The notes below the pieces were generated by a model. That model did no database searches and was not told the DNA's origin. It saw only the letters and a program-made list of their open reading frames with translations. Shown here one piece after another: positions 45,159-54,521 of a DNA stretch of 64,000 nucleotides. A program made the translations under genes and the position numbers. Numbering within the stretch: the stretch's first letter is position 1; each line of letters begins with the position of its first letter. This DNA is from Muribaculaceae bacterium (GTDB lineage: Bacteria; Bacteroidota; Bacteroidia; Bacteroidales; Muribaculaceae), in NCBI GenBank assembly GCA_022509165.1, contig JAFLTT010000008.1, positions 62,001 through 126,000 on the forward strand. The letters run 5' to 3'.

Positions 45159-46826
45159 TTATTTTGTCAGACCTTCAACAAACTTTCTATAAGCGTCATT
45201 GTTGGGATCAAGTTCAAGATACTTATTGAAATAAGTCACCGCTGTGGGTACATCTTTTTGATCAAGATAGTAGTTACCCATATAATTGTACATCTCTTTT
45301 GCATCTGATGCATAGCGGGCAGGATTATCACTGGTTTCAATCAGAGTGAGTGCTTCAGTGTAATAAGGTACGGCTACTGATGCCACCTGATCTTCTGTAG
45401 TGGTCTGTTTTGCTATGTCACCTGCAATCTTGTATGGCTTAGGGAAGTTAGGTGCGATGGCCTTTGCTTTGTCTGCGCTTGCCTGGGCCATATCATAGTA
45501 TTTTGCAGCCTCTGCCGGATTTTCTTTCTGATTTTGAACACCTGCATAGAAAGCGTAGGTAGCCTGTTGTACATAGTCGTTATAACCGGGATTTTCAGTA
45601 TTATCGATAAATCCTTGGAATGCTTCAGTAGCTTTCGGCAAGTTGTTCTCTTTTACGAAAACCATGGCCAATTGCTTATAGTAGTCACGATTGGTTGGAT
45701 CGTTGGCGATTGCTTCTTCAAGAAGAGCCTGGGCTTCATCTGCTTTACCGGCATTTGAGAGTTCTTCGCTGATAAGATTATAGTCAATCGGAGCAAAGAT
45801 GTTTTCCGGGTTAGCTTTATGTGCTGCAACCAATGCTTCTGCCATTGGTACCAACTGGTCCTGCATCTCCTTTATCTGGGCAGCGTTCATAAATTGGAAA
45901 CGTTGCGCAGTAAAGTTCTGCGGATTAGCTGCGAGAAGTTTTGTAGCAAAATCATAACCCTGCTGATAGTCGCCATCTACGAAGAGAAGGAATGCGAGTC
46001 TGTCTTCATCCTGCTTGAAATGGTTAGGATTCTGTACATATTTCTCATATTGTGCTGCTGCTTCTTTATATTTCTGAGCATTGTAATATGCATTGGCAAG
46101 CTCTCTCTGGCCCAAAGCTGATTGTGGATTCACCTTGAGAAGATTATTAAGCATGTTGATAGCATATTGCGGATTCACCTGTGTGAAAAGGTTGGCATAT
46201 TTCACATAAGCTTCAGTAGCATTGGGATTATAGGTTGTAGCCATTTCATACTGGTTGCCGGCGCCACCGAAATCCTTGTTGTCTTTCTTCCTGTCACCTT
46301 CAAACAAGTATATGTCAGCATTGGTAAAAGCGGGACCCTGCTTCGGGCTGTCTTTTTGAGCCTGAAGCACGTTCTTGTCTATCTCTTTTGCATAGGCTAC
46401 AGGATCTACATTATAATATGCTCTGGCTATGGCAATGTCCAATGAGGCTTTTTCATCTTTTTCCTTGCCTGCATATTTCTTTGCATCTTTGAAATATTTG
46501 TCGGCCTCTTGCTTTTGACCGGCCTTGAGAGCCATTTCTCCCATTCCTACATAATTGAATGCGTACTCCGGATTGATTTGGATACCTTTTTCAAAGTGTT
46601 GCTTAGCCTCTGCCGCATTGTTATTCTGCAAGGCAATTAAACCCAGATAATACTCGCTGACAGCCTTATCGGTGCCGGAGTTATTGTAGTTACGGGTAAG
46701 CAACTCCTTTGCGTTGCTTAACTGATCGGCGCGATAATACTCAACTCCTTCTACATGGGTCTGAGCCATGGAAAGGATGGATGTACCTGCTATCAAAGCC
46801 GCTGATAGAATGAGATTAAGTTTCAT
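45159..46826 (-). CDS. Exported tetratricopeptide repeat protein
   Basis: A 555-residue protein with a signal peptide (cleaved after SILSMA) and TPR repeats along almost the whole chain. Repeat-like blocks include AVSEYYLGLIALQNNNAAEA, NYVGMGEMALKAGQKQEAD, GQRELANAYYNAQKYKEAA and MYNYMGNYYLDQKDVPTAV. TPR solenoids usually bind proteins; this one should be periplasmic or outer-membrane-facing. Its location upstream of nqrA on the same strand is probably a co-transcription coincidence or a conserved Bacteroidales arrangement; partner unknown. Confidence 0.85.
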   Translation of the reverse strand: MKLNLILSAALIAGTSILSMAQTHVEGVEYYRADQLSNAKELLTRNYNNSGTDKAVSEYYLGLIALQNNNAAEAKQHFEKGIQINPEYAFNYVGMGEMALKAGQKQEADKYFKDAKKYAGKEKDEKASLDIAIARAYYNVDPVAYAKEIDKNVLQAQKDSPKQGPAFTNADIYLFEGDRKKDNKDFGGAGNQYEMATTYNPNATEAYVKYANLFTQVNPQYAINMLNNLLKVNPQSALGQRELANAYYNAQKYKEAAAQYEKYVQNPNHFKQDEDRLAFLLFVDGDYQQGYDFATKLLAANPQNFTAQRFQFMNAAQIKEMQDQLVPMAEALVAAHKANPENIFAPIDYNLISEELSNAGKADEAQALLEEAIANDPTNRDYYKQLAMVFVKENNLPKATEAFQGFIDNTENPGYNDYVQQATYAFYAGVQNQKENPAEAAKYYDMAQASADKAKAIAPNFPKPYKIAGDIAKQTTTEDQVASVAVPYYTEALTLIETSDNPARYASDAKEMYNYMGNYYLDQKDVPTAVTYFNKYLELDPNNDAYRKFVEGLTK

Positions 46827-46969
46827 TATTACTCGAATTAATTGTTTTGTCTTTTAACATATTGAGAAGATCGGTTCATTTTGAAAGAAGTAGTCTATTA
46901 AGAACCTCACCTCCAAAATTTTCTAAAGATACTATTTTTATCTTTAGTACCTCCATTTTCTCCTATTCG

Positions 46970-46977
46970 CAAAATTA
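46970..46977 (-). promoter_or_regulatory. Candidate -7 box for the TPR gene
   Basis: The minus strand reads TAATTTTG, 143 bases before the ATG. No clear TTTG at the right distance upstream. The rest of the 283-base gap 46827-47109 shows nothing else recognisable. Confidence 0.35.
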
Positions 46978-47109
46978 ATGAATTTTTCCAATAATTCTGA
47001 CTAAATAATAAAAAGTTGTGAGATACCCTGTAAAGAATTCTTTTTTGTGTTCTCGTTCACTTGTTTTATTGACAATTTGTCGGCCCAATGGTTTAGTGAA
47101 ATGAATATT

Positions 47110-49155
47110 TTAAATTCCTGAACGAAACACTGATTTCCCACCAAATTGTTCCGGAAAAATGAGCACAAGGTTATCGTGTGAATGGTTTTTTTGTAAATAT
47201 CCCGGCAAACTCTCCAGATCGGATGAATGTGAAACAGAACCTTTCCTGGAACCTATTATAACGAACATGTCATCTTCATTTATATCCCCCGTATGCAAGA
47301 TGAAATCGTCCCAAGATTTCAAATGGCGATATTCATGACGAATGGCATATCCCTCTGATATAATTATATTTCGAATAAAAGATGCGGTAGTTTCATAAGA
47401 GATAAATATGGCTTTGGCCGCAAGTTGCGAAGCCAGGTTCGAGATTCTTTCCACCCAAGTCTGGAAACCTGTTTCATATTCGGCTCTGTCAGGGACTAAT
47501 ATGAGCAAACGGGTGATTGTATCGACCGCAATAAAACACCTGCTGATAAAAACCATTCGATTGGTAGCCTTGAGTAATTGCTCGGTCATACTGCCGAAAA
47601 ATGAGTCTACAATATTTGAACGCCTGTGAAGTCCTATCATAATATCAGTAGACTGATTCTGTTTGGCTTCATTGGTGACTCCGGCTACAACGTTGATATC
47701 GTATCTCTCTATATCCTTGACTTCTATATCCACTGCCTGAGCTGCGGCTACTGCTATTTCAAGAGAATTGCGTCCGGCTTGCACCTTGGACGCGTCATCT
47801 GTATTTCGCACAAAAACCGCTGCCACAGCGTTACGGTTGCGCCTGTTGCGCATTAGTAAAGCCAGCTTCATTAAGTTTTCTGCGGTGACAGGATTGGCTA
47901 CCGCCACCAACTGTCTTGCAAAGTCTCCGGGTTGAGTTTCAGAGTCTTTCTTGAACTCTTCTTCGGTCAATTCTATCCTCATTCTTTTAGCTGCGGACTG
48001 TGTGGAAATCGAAGCGACTACGCAACTCACCAATATCATAAGCACAGCACCGTTAAGCATATCTTCGGTAAGTAACCCATGTTGAAAGCCAATAAGGGCG
48101 GCTGCAATAGTGGCGGCTGCCTTACCGGACGTCAATCCAAACATCAGTCGGGTTCCGGTCTTCCCAAAACCGAATATCTTACTTGCACTGAAAGCCGATA
48201 TCCATTTGGCTGCCATGGCAACTACAACCATATTGAGGGCAACCCACCCAACATTCCAGCTTTTAAAGATTACATGCACATTTATCAGCATACCCACTCC
48301 GATAAGAAAATAGGGTATAAAAATTGCATTCCCTACAAATTTTATCCTGCCCATCAGACCTGAGCGGTCAGGGATAAAACGGTTAAGTACCAATCCGGCA
48401 TAAAAGGCTCCTAAAATGGCTTCCAGCCCTATTACACTTGCCATCAGTGACGACAGAAAAACCATGGCCAGAACATAAATGAACTGATTTACCTGGTCGC
48501 TTATTTTTCTGAAAAAATACTTGGTGAAATAGTGTAAAAGTAATCCCATACCTACTGCGTATGCTATCATCAGCCATATAAGATTGAGAAATCTTATAAA
48601 CTTAAAGCCGCCGGCTTCCGATGCATCCACCACTCCTGCCAATACAAGAAGCGCTAAAAGCACGGTTACTATAGTGGAACAGACAGCAATCACTGCAGGT
48701 GCTGAATTTTGTAAGCCGAATCTGCTCACTATGGGATACGATATCAGGGTATGGGCTGCATACATGGTTGATATCAATGTGCATGTGCTCCATGATGCCC
48801 CAAAGGCAAAACGTGAACCAAAAATGCCCATTACGGTAGGAATGGCAAAAGTGAGAATGCCGAACAATACTCCTCTTCCCAGATTTTTCTTGAGGTGGAA
48901 CATATCTATTTCCACCGCAGCCATAAACATGATGTAAAGAATTCCTACCTGACCGAAAATTTCAAAACTCGCATCACGAGCAAGGATATTGAAACCATAA
49001 GGACCAACAAAAATACCGGCTATTATAAGGCCTACAAGCTGAGGTATTCCAAGCCGACGGAAAAGAAGTGGACACACCAATATTATCAGGAGCACCAACA
49101 GAAAGATCTCTATGGGCCCAGTGAGGGGATAACTGAGTGTGTATAATAAATTCAT
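47110..49155 (-). CDS. CPA2-family cation:proton antiporter with C-terminal cytosolic domain
   Basis: A 681-residue protein. The first 400 residues form the Na+/H+ exchanger domain with about 12 helices: LFRRLGIPQLVGLIIAGIFV, GAFYAGLVLNR and FGLTSGKAAATIA are typical. The C-terminal 280 residues are cytosolic with segments like RNAVAAVFVRNTDD and DIMIGLHRRSNIVDSFFGSM, resembling tandem universal-stress-protein folds rather than the TrkA-N domain of KefB. It differs from the second CPA2 gene at 58077. Transported ion unknown. Its stop is 282 bases from the TPR gene. Confidence 0.85.
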   Translation of the reverse strand: MNLLYTLSYPLTGPIEIFLLVLLIILVCPLLFRRLGIPQLVGLIIAGIFVGPYGFNILARDASFEIFGQVGILYIMFMAAVEIDMFHLKKNLGRGVLFGILTFAIPTVMGIFGSRFAFGASWSTCTLISTMYAAHTLISYPIVSRFGLQNSAPAVIAVCSTIVTVLLALLVLAGVVDASEAGGFKFIRFLNLIWLMIAYAVGMGLLLHYFTKYFFRKISDQVNQFIYVLAMVFLSSLMASVIGLEAILGAFYAGLVLNRFIPDRSGLMGRIKFVGNAIFIPYFLIGVGMLINVHVIFKSWNVGWVALNMVVVAMAAKWISAFSASKIFGFGKTGTRLMFGLTSGKAAATIAAALIGFQHGLLTEDMLNGAVLMILVSCVVASISTQSAAKRMRIELTEEEFKKDSETQPGDFARQLVAVANPVTAENLMKLALLMRNRRNRNAVAAVFVRNTDDASKVQAGRNSLEIAVAAAQAVDIEVKDIERYDINVVAGVTNEAKQNQSTDIMIGLHRRSNIVDSFFGSMTEQLLKATNRMVFISRCFIAVDTITRLLILVPDRAEYETGFQTWVERISNLASQLAAKAIFISYETTASFIRNIIISEGYAIRHEYRHLKSWDDFILHTGDINEDDMFVIIGSRKGSVSHSSDLESLPGYLQKNHSHDNLVLIFPEQFGGKSVFRSGI

Positions 49156-49158
49156 TTA

Positions 49159-49923
49159 TTAAATTTCAAAAATGGACCTTGTGTTTCGATCAGTCAGCTG
49201 CTCTGTCTCCTCTTTAGTTAATCCCAATGTTTCTGCAATTTTATCGCGCACAAAACTTATGTATGTACTTTCATTACGCTTGCCTCTGTGGGGAACCGGG
49301 GTAAGATAAGGAGAATCTGTCTCTAATAAAATATGATCTATTCCTATCTCTTTTAATGCTTCCCTTAATTCAGGAGCATTCTTATATGTCACAACGCCAT
49401 TAATACCGAAATAGGGGTTACAAATCTTGCGTATCTCCTTCACTTCCCTGGGACCATTAGTAAAACTATGGAAAACAATAGGCACTGTAGGTTTTATTTT
49501 CTCTATTACTTCCAAGGTTTCTTTCAAAGCATCTCTACAATGGATTATTACCGGAAGCTTATATTGTTCCGCCAAAAGTAGCTGCTTCTCAAAGGCTTCT
49601 ATTTGATTTGACTTATATGTCTTGTCCCAGTAAAGGTCCATCCCTATTTCACCCACCGCAACATACTGCCCGCTCTTTAATTCATCTTCCACTTTCTCAA
49701 TTACCTTTTTCCAATCCGATTTAACCTCGGTGGGATGAAGCCCTATTGCCATAGATGTAATATCAGGATACCTCGAATGGAAGTCTTTCATCTGTGGCAA
49801 GGATTCTTCATCTACATTGGGTAAAATGAAGTGGGATATACCGTTTTGGGCACATCGTTGCATCACATCATCTATCTCTTTTCCATATTCAGGGAAATAG
49901 AGATGAGTATGAGTATCTATCAT
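49159..49923 (-). CDS. tatD: TatD-family metal-dependent DNase
   Basis: A 254-residue TIM-barrel hydrolase. Metal ligands appear in IDTHTHLYFPEY (two His), GEIGMDLYWD (Glu), VIIHCRDA (His), FHSFTNG (His) and LLETDSPYLTP (Asp), in the expected order. TatD proteins act as 3'-5' exonucleases on DNA. Lies 9 bases downstream of the prenyl synthase and three bases before the antiporter start, so all three are probably co-transcribed. Confidence 0.94.
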   Translation of the reverse strand: MIDTHTHLYFPEYGKEIDDVMQRCAQNGISHFILPNVDEESLPQMKDFHSRYPDITSMAIGLHPTEVKSDWKKVIEKVEDELKSGQYVAVGEIGMDLYWDKTYKSNQIEAFEKQLLLAEQYKLPVIIHCRDALKETLEVIEKIKPTVPIVFHSFTNGPREVKEIRKICNPYFGINGVVTYKNAPELREALKEIGIDHILLETDSPYLTPVPHRGKRNESTYISFVRDKIAETLGLTKEETEQLTDRNTRSIFEI

Positions 49924-49932
49924 TATTGCTTG

Positions 49933-50901
49933 TTACTTCTTTCGGCCGATTAGTTTTTCTGCCAGTTTACGGAATCTCTCTTTTTCTTCTTCCGGAAGAG
50001 AAGTGCCGTTGATGGCTTTCAATGCCCTGGATGAAAAATGATTCACAGCCTTCTTAGCCGATTCGTCAATGCCGAGTTTTTCATACAGCCTTGTTACTGC
50101 TTTCACTCTTACATCTCCTGCGGGGATGCGATAAGCTTCTTTCAGGGCTTTTACTATTTCTCCATCTTGCTGTAAAGCCGATACATAGAGATAGGTTTTC
50201 TTGGCATTGTTTATGTCACCCCCAATGGATTTGCCAAATGTTGTAGGGTCGCCAAAAGTATCAAGCCAATCATCTTGTACCTGAAAAGCTATGCCTGTCT
50301 GGAGTCCGAATTCATACATCTTCTCGGCATCTTGATCCGAAGCGCCTCCAATTATCGCCCCAATCTTGGCACAGGTTCCAAGTAATGAGCCGGTCTTTCT
50401 CTCTATCATTTCAATATAGTCTGACAGGTCAATACTCTCCCTCTTCTCGAAATCCATATCTAACTGCTGACCTTCATATACTTTGATAGCCATTTCATTG
50501 AAGGAATTCAGAACTTTTCTCAATATTTCATCCGGAACATCACTTATATATTGGGTAGCTAATGTGAGCATTGTATCGCCAGACAAAATGGCAGTGTTCT
50601 CATCATATTTCTTGTGAACTGTGGTGCGTCCTCGTCTTATTTCACTCTTGTCCATCACATCATCATGGATAAGGGTAAAATTATGGAAAATCTCCAATCC
50701 TAAAGCAGCCTTTATAGCTTCTGGTGCTTTTTCTCCAAAAGCATCAGCTGTCATCAAAGTCAGCACCGGCCTGATTCTTTTACCACCTGCACTCATCGCA
50801 TATTCTATTGGTGAATATAGGTTGGCAAACTTGCCTCCCGGCAGGTTAAGGGCACGTAGGGCTGTCTCTATTTCTATTCTATATTCATCAAGAGTCTTCA
50901 T
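49933..50901 (-). CDS. Trans-isoprenyl diphosphate synthase (short-chain type)
   Basis: A 322-residue class I prenyltransferase. The first Asp-rich motif is DDVMD at 80-84 in LIHDDVMDKSEIRRG; the second is DDWLDTFGD near 237. GGKRIRPVL and GQQLDMDFE are also typical. The first motif has the DDxxD form without the two-residue insertion of bacterial FPP synthases, and F75 lies five residues before it; both hint at a C15-C20 product. It could make FPP/GGPP for menaquinone and undecaprenyl phosphate. The exact chain length is inference. Confidence 0.9.
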   Translation of the reverse strand: MKTLDEYRIEIETALRALNLPGGKFANLYSPIEYAMSAGGKRIRPVLTLMTADAFGEKAPEAIKAALGLEIFHNFTLIHDDVMDKSEIRRGRTTVHKKYDENTAILSGDTMLTLATQYISDVPDEILRKVLNSFNEMAIKVYEGQQLDMDFEKRESIDLSDYIEMIERKTGSLLGTCAKIGAIIGGASDQDAEKMYEFGLQTGIAFQVQDDWLDTFGDPTTFGKSIGGDINNAKKTYLYVSALQQDGEIVKALKEAYRIPAGDVRVKAVTRLYEKLGIDESAKKAVNHFSSRALKAINGTSLPEEEKERFRKLAEKLIGRKK

Positions 50902-50924
50902 ATTTCTAAATTTTATTTATTATG

Positions 50925-50932
50925 CAAATTTA
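50925..50932 (-). promoter_or_regulatory. -7 box for the prenyl synthase gene
   Basis: The minus strand reads TAAATTTG, 23 bases before the ATG. No matching upstream TTTG at the normal spacing. Confidence 0.4.
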
Positions 50933-51086
50933 CAAAATTTTATCCAAAGAATAATCGATTGACTCTGGCTGTATTCTATTGAGTCTATTACTAAATCCCG
51001 GCCATTTTGAGATTGAAAAATTATTCCGTAAATTCGCAACCGCTCATATCCTGCAAGGAGCTCCTGAAATTAAAAAAGACTCCTTC

Positions 51087-51120
51087 CTTTACGTTATGAA
51101 ATTAATCATTTCCCGTAAAG
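51087..51120. promoter_or_regulatory. Nested hairpin upstream of the DUF3127 gene
   Basis: CTTTACG (51087-51093) pairs with CGTAAAG (51114-51120), and GAAAT (51098-51102) with ATTTC (51108-51112) inside it. A 10-bp palindrome AGGAGCTCCT lies just upstream. No T-run follows, so a terminator is unlikely; it may structure the leader. Confidence 0.3.
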
Positions 51121-51179
51121 AGCGGAACTAACAGGATTTTTATCTTTTTTAATTGTAACATTAACATAAAGAAGTATAT

Positions 51180-51608
51180 ATGGATTTTCAAGGGAAAGTT
51201 ATTCAATTCTTGGGTGAAACTTCCGGCATCTCTAAGGCAGGGAATGCATGGAAAAAGAAAGAGTGGGTTTTCGAAACAATTTCTCAATACCCAAGGAAAG
51301 TGAAGGTTCACATTTTTGGTGACAGGGCAGATACTATTAATCTGGAATTAGGTAAAAATTACACTGTTCATTTTGATATCGAAAGCCGTGAATTCAACGG
51401 CCGCTGGTACACCGATATCAGTGTGTTCCGTGCCGAAGAGGTAGGCGACCAGGCTTCTTCTGCTCAGTTCCAACAACCCGGATCTACCGGATATCAACAG
51501 CCTCAGATGCCTTATGGTAATACCAATTTTGGTAATACCGGTGCATTTGGAGATTCTCAATCATTTCAGGGTGCTCCTGATGATAGTGACGAGGATCTTC
51601 CATTTTAA
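51180..51608 (+). CDS. DUF3127 domain protein
   Basis: A 142-residue protein. Residues 1-88 form the DUF3127 domain (DFQGKVIQFLGETSGISKAG, WKKKEWVFETISQYPRK, NGRWYTDISVFRAEEV), a small beta-rich, OB-like fold common in Bacteroidetes. The C-terminal 55 residues are low-complexity, rich in Gln, Gly, Pro and Asn with an acidic end (DDSDEDLPF). That tail resembles the acidic tip DDDIPF of single-stranded DNA-binding proteins, so a role in recruiting partners to nucleic acid is plausible but inferred. Confidence 0.85.
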   Translation: MDFQGKVIQFLGETSGISKAGNAWKKKEWVFETISQYPRKVKVHIFGDRADTINLELGKNYTVHFDIESREFNGRWYTDISVFRAEEVGDQASSAQFQQPGSTGYQQPQMPYGNTNFGNTGAFGDSQSFQGAPDDSDEDLPF

Positions 51609-51680
51609 TTTCATCGCTACATAATTATGCCGAAAAGCATATTTTTTTGGCATTTCCTTTAATAATTAATTGAATTTGTG

Positions 51681-51688
51681 TAATTTTG
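51681..51688 (+). promoter_or_regulatory. -7 box for gdhA
   Basis: TAATTTTG lies 36 bases before the gdhA ATG. The usual upstream TTTG is not at the right distance. Confidence 0.5.
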
Positions 51689-51724
51689 CCCAAAATTAAT
51701 CCAATTCAATTAATTATTTTTTTC

Positions 51725-53062
51725 ATGAAAGCTTCAGAAGTTATCGCGGATCTCAAAAGACGATTCCCTAACCAGCCGGAGTATCACCAGGCTGTAGAAG
51801 AAGTGCTCACCTCTATCGAGGATGTGTACAACCGCAACCCTCAATACGAGGAGTACAATCTCATCGAACGCCTTTGCATCCCTGACAGAATATTTGCATT
51901 CAGGGTTTCCTGGCTCGATGATAATGGAAAGGTCCAGAACAATATGGGGTATCGTGTACAACACAATAATGCAATCGGTCCTTATAAAGGAGGTATACGT
52001 TTCCACTCTTCCGTGAATATCTCTATTCTTAAATTCCTTGCATTCGAACAGACTTTCAAAAACTCTCTCACCACACTCGCTATGGGCGGTGGAAAAGGAG
52101 GAAGCGACTTCTCTCCCCGTGGCAAGAGCGATAAGGAAATCATGAGATTCTGTCAGGCTTTCATTAGCGAACTTTGGAGACAGATTGGTCCTGATACCGA
52201 TGTACCTGCTGGAGATATTGGCGTGGGTGCACGGGAAGTGGGTTATATGTTCGGCTACTATAAAAAGATGGCTCGTGAGTTCACAGGTGCATTCACCGGT
52301 AAAGGGCTTGGCTTCGGTGGTTCACTGATACGTCCGGAAGCAACAGGATATGGCAACTGCTATTTCCTGGAAAGCATGCTGGCTACACGTGGCCTCGATG
52401 TGAAAGGTAAGAAGGTGGCTGTGTCCGGTTCCGGAAATGTGGCTCTTTATACCACAAAGAAAATTATGGAACTCGGTGGCAAAGTAGTGTCCTTGAGTGA
52501 CTCAGGTGGTACTGTAATAGCACCCGAAGGTTTCACAAAAGAACAGTTCGATCACATCTTCGAACTTAAGTCGTACGGAGGCAGAATGTATGAAGTGCCC
52601 GAAACTTTCCCAGAACTGAAATATTATCCTGGCGAAAGACCATGGAAATTAGTGAAATGTGATATCGCCATGCCTTCAGCAACTCAGAATGAAATCGATG
52701 GCAGTGATGCAGATGCTTTGCTTGAAGGTGGATGCTTTGCCGTAAGCGAAGGAGCTAACATGCCATCTACTCCGGAGGCTGTGCATAAATTCATCGACGC
52801 TAAAATCCTTTATGCACCCGGAAAGGCTGCTAATGCCGGTGGTGTTGCTACTTCAGGTCTGGAAATGGCTCAAAATTCCCAGAAACTTTCCTGGACAGCC
52901 GAAGAGGTAGATCAGAAACTTCGCGCAATCATGAAAGACATTCATGAAAAATGCGTGGAATATGGTAAGGAAAGCGATGGATATGTAAATTATGTACGTG
53001 GAGCAAACGTAGCCGGTTTCATTAAAGTAGCCGACGCTATGATGGCTCAGGGCGTTTTGTAA
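51725..53062 (+). CDS. gdhA: Glutamate dehydrogenase (hexameric, NADP-type family)
   Basis: Reductively aminates 2-oxoglutarate to glutamate, the main ammonium assimilation route in gut Bacteroidales. The 445-residue protein has GPYKGGIRFHSSVN (K88), the catalytic K124 in AMGGGKGGSDF, PAGDIGVGAREVGYMFG and the Rossmann motif VSGSGNVALY. The frame reaches a TTG at 51686, inside the -7 box, so the ATG at 51725 is the start. lysC begins 8 bases later. Confidence 0.97.
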   Translation: MKASEVIADLKRRFPNQPEYHQAVEEVLTSIEDVYNRNPQYEEYNLIERLCIPDRIFAFRVSWLDDNGKVQNNMGYRVQHNNAIGPYKGGIRFHSSVNISILKFLAFEQTFKNSLTTLAMGGGKGGSDFSPRGKSDKEIMRFCQAFISELWRQIGPDTDVPAGDIGVGAREVGYMFGYYKKMAREFTGAFTGKGLGFGGSLIRPEATGYGNCYFLESMLATRGLDVKGKKVAVSGSGNVALYTTKKIMELGGKVVSLSDSGGTVIAPEGFTKEQFDHIFELKSYGGRMYEVPETFPELKYYPGERPWKLVKCDIAMPSATQNEIDGSDADALLEGGCFAVSEGANMPSTPEAVHKFIDAKILYAPGKAANAGGVATSGLEMAQNSQKLSWTAEEVDQKLRAIMKDIHEKCVEYGKESDGYVNYVRGANVAGFIKVADAMMAQGVL

Positions 53063-53070
53063 TTTTTAGA

Positions 53071-54384
53071 ATGAAAGTACAGAAATTTGGAGGCACATCT
53101 GTTGGTTCACCTCAAAGAATCAGGGATGTTGCCTCCCTTATTAAATCTTTCCCCGGACAAAATATTATAGTGCTCTCAGCAATGAGCGGCACTACAAATT
53201 CTTTGCTGGAAATCGTAAATGCCATTCGTGAAGGAAAGAAAAAAGAGGCTTATGATTTCACCAATACTCTATATGAAAAATATAGGAAGGTGATAGGCGA
53301 TTTGTATTCCTCCGAAGAATCGAAAGAGAAAGCAAGCCATATCGTTGACCAATTGTTTGATGAGATCAAAAATCTTATAGAGAAGCCCTATACTACCCTT
53401 ACAGAAAAGGAAATTGTGTCGAAAGGTGAGCTTATATCCACCAATCTGATGTACCTTTATCTTATGGAAGAAGGTGAGAAAGTAGCCCTTATACCGGCAC
53501 TTGACTTTATGAAGATTGATGCCAACGGTGATCCGGATTTCGATTTCATCGAAGAAAAGCTGGGTAAAATTCTCTCTAATTTAGGTAATGTCGATACTAT
53601 TATCACTCAAGGTTTCATTTGCAGGAATCCTAAAGGAGAGGTAGACAATCTGCTGAGGGGAGGTAGCGATTACACAGCATCTATAATTGGGGCTGCTGTA
53701 AATGCTGAGGAAGTTGATATCTGGACTGATATTGATGGAATGCATAATAATGATCCTCGATTCGTGGAAGAAACTTCACCGGTGCATAACCTGCATTTTG
53801 AGGAGGCCGCTGAATTGGCCTATTTCGGAGCCAAGATTTTGCATCCCACTTGTATTTTACCGGCTAAAATTAATAATATCCCTGTAAGGCTTCTGAATAC
53901 TATGGAGCCTGAAGCCGAAGGCACCTTAATCAACAATGACCTTGAGCGAGGTTCAATAAAAGCTGTAGCAGCTAAAGACAATATCACTGCTATTAAGATT
54001 AAATCCAGCAGAATGCTCTTGGCCTACGGATTTCTGAAGAAGGTGTTTGAAGTATTCGAAAAACATCGCACTCCGATAGATATGATAGCTACTTCCGAGG
54101 TAGGGGTATCACTTACTATTGACGATGATTCGCATCTTTCTCAAATATTGGAAGACCTCGAAGAGCTTGGCACAGTCACGGTGGATAAAAATATGGTGAT
54201 TATCTGTGTCGTGGGGGATCTTGAATGGCAGAATAAAGGTTTCGAGGCACGTGCCCTTGATGCTTTGAGAAACATTCCGGTGAGAATGATTTCTTATGGA
54301 GGAAGTAATTATAATATTTCCTTCCTAATAGATCAGAGCAACAAGACAAAAGCACTGCGCCTGCTCAGTTACCATCTTTTCTGA
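53071..54384 (+). CDS. lysC: Aspartate kinase
   Basis: Phosphorylates aspartate, the entry to lysine, threonine, methionine and diaminopimelate. The 437-residue monofunctional enzyme has KVQKFGGTSVGSPQRI, GELISTNLMYLYL, GFICRNPKGEVDNLLRGGSD and DIDGMHNNDPR in the kinase domain, and two ACT domains in the last 140 residues (RTPIDMIATSEVGVSLTIDD, ISYGGSNYNISFLI) for amino acid feedback. Co-transcribed with gdhA and closed by a terminator. Confidence 0.95.
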   Translation: MKVQKFGGTSVGSPQRIRDVASLIKSFPGQNIIVLSAMSGTTNSLLEIVNAIREGKKKEAYDFTNTLYEKYRKVIGDLYSSEESKEKASHIVDQLFDEIKNLIEKPYTTLTEKEIVSKGELISTNLMYLYLMEEGEKVALIPALDFMKIDANGDPDFDFIEEKLGKILSNLGNVDTIITQGFICRNPKGEVDNLLRGGSDYTASIIGAAVNAEEVDIWTDIDGMHNNDPRFVEETSPVHNLHFEEAAELAYFGAKILHPTCILPAKINNIPVRLLNTMEPEAEGTLINNDLERGSIKAVAAKDNITAIKIKSSRMLLAYGFLKKVFEVFEKHRTPIDMIATSEVGVSLTIDDDSHLSQILEDLEELGTVTVDKNMVIICVVGDLEWQNKGFEARALDALRNIPVRMISYGGSNYNISFLIDQSNKTKALRLLSYHLF

Positions 54385-54407
54385 TTTTTATCAGAATCAA
54401 AAGAATT

Positions 54408-54436
54408 TAGCCGGGCTTGAAACCCGGCTATTTTTT
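54408..54436 (+). terminator. Intrinsic terminator of gdhA-lysC
   Basis: TAGCCGGG pairs with CCCGGCTA (54408-54430) around a 7-base loop, followed by TTTTTT. It is 23 bases past the lysC stop. Confidence 0.94.
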
Positions 54437-54448
54437 GTTCTTCCTTAT

Positions 54449-54481
54449 TTTGTTCCATTTCCCTTTATTTTATTAATTTTG
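54449..54481 (+). promoter_or_regulatory. Promoter of the SIMPL-domain gene
   Basis: TTTG (54449-54452), a 21-bp spacer and TAATTTTG (54474-54481) fit the Bacteroidetes housekeeping promoter, 40 bases before the ATG. Confidence 0.6.
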
Positions 54482-54521
54482 GTCTTTCCTTACTATATCA
54501 TTTTTAATAATCTAACTCATT

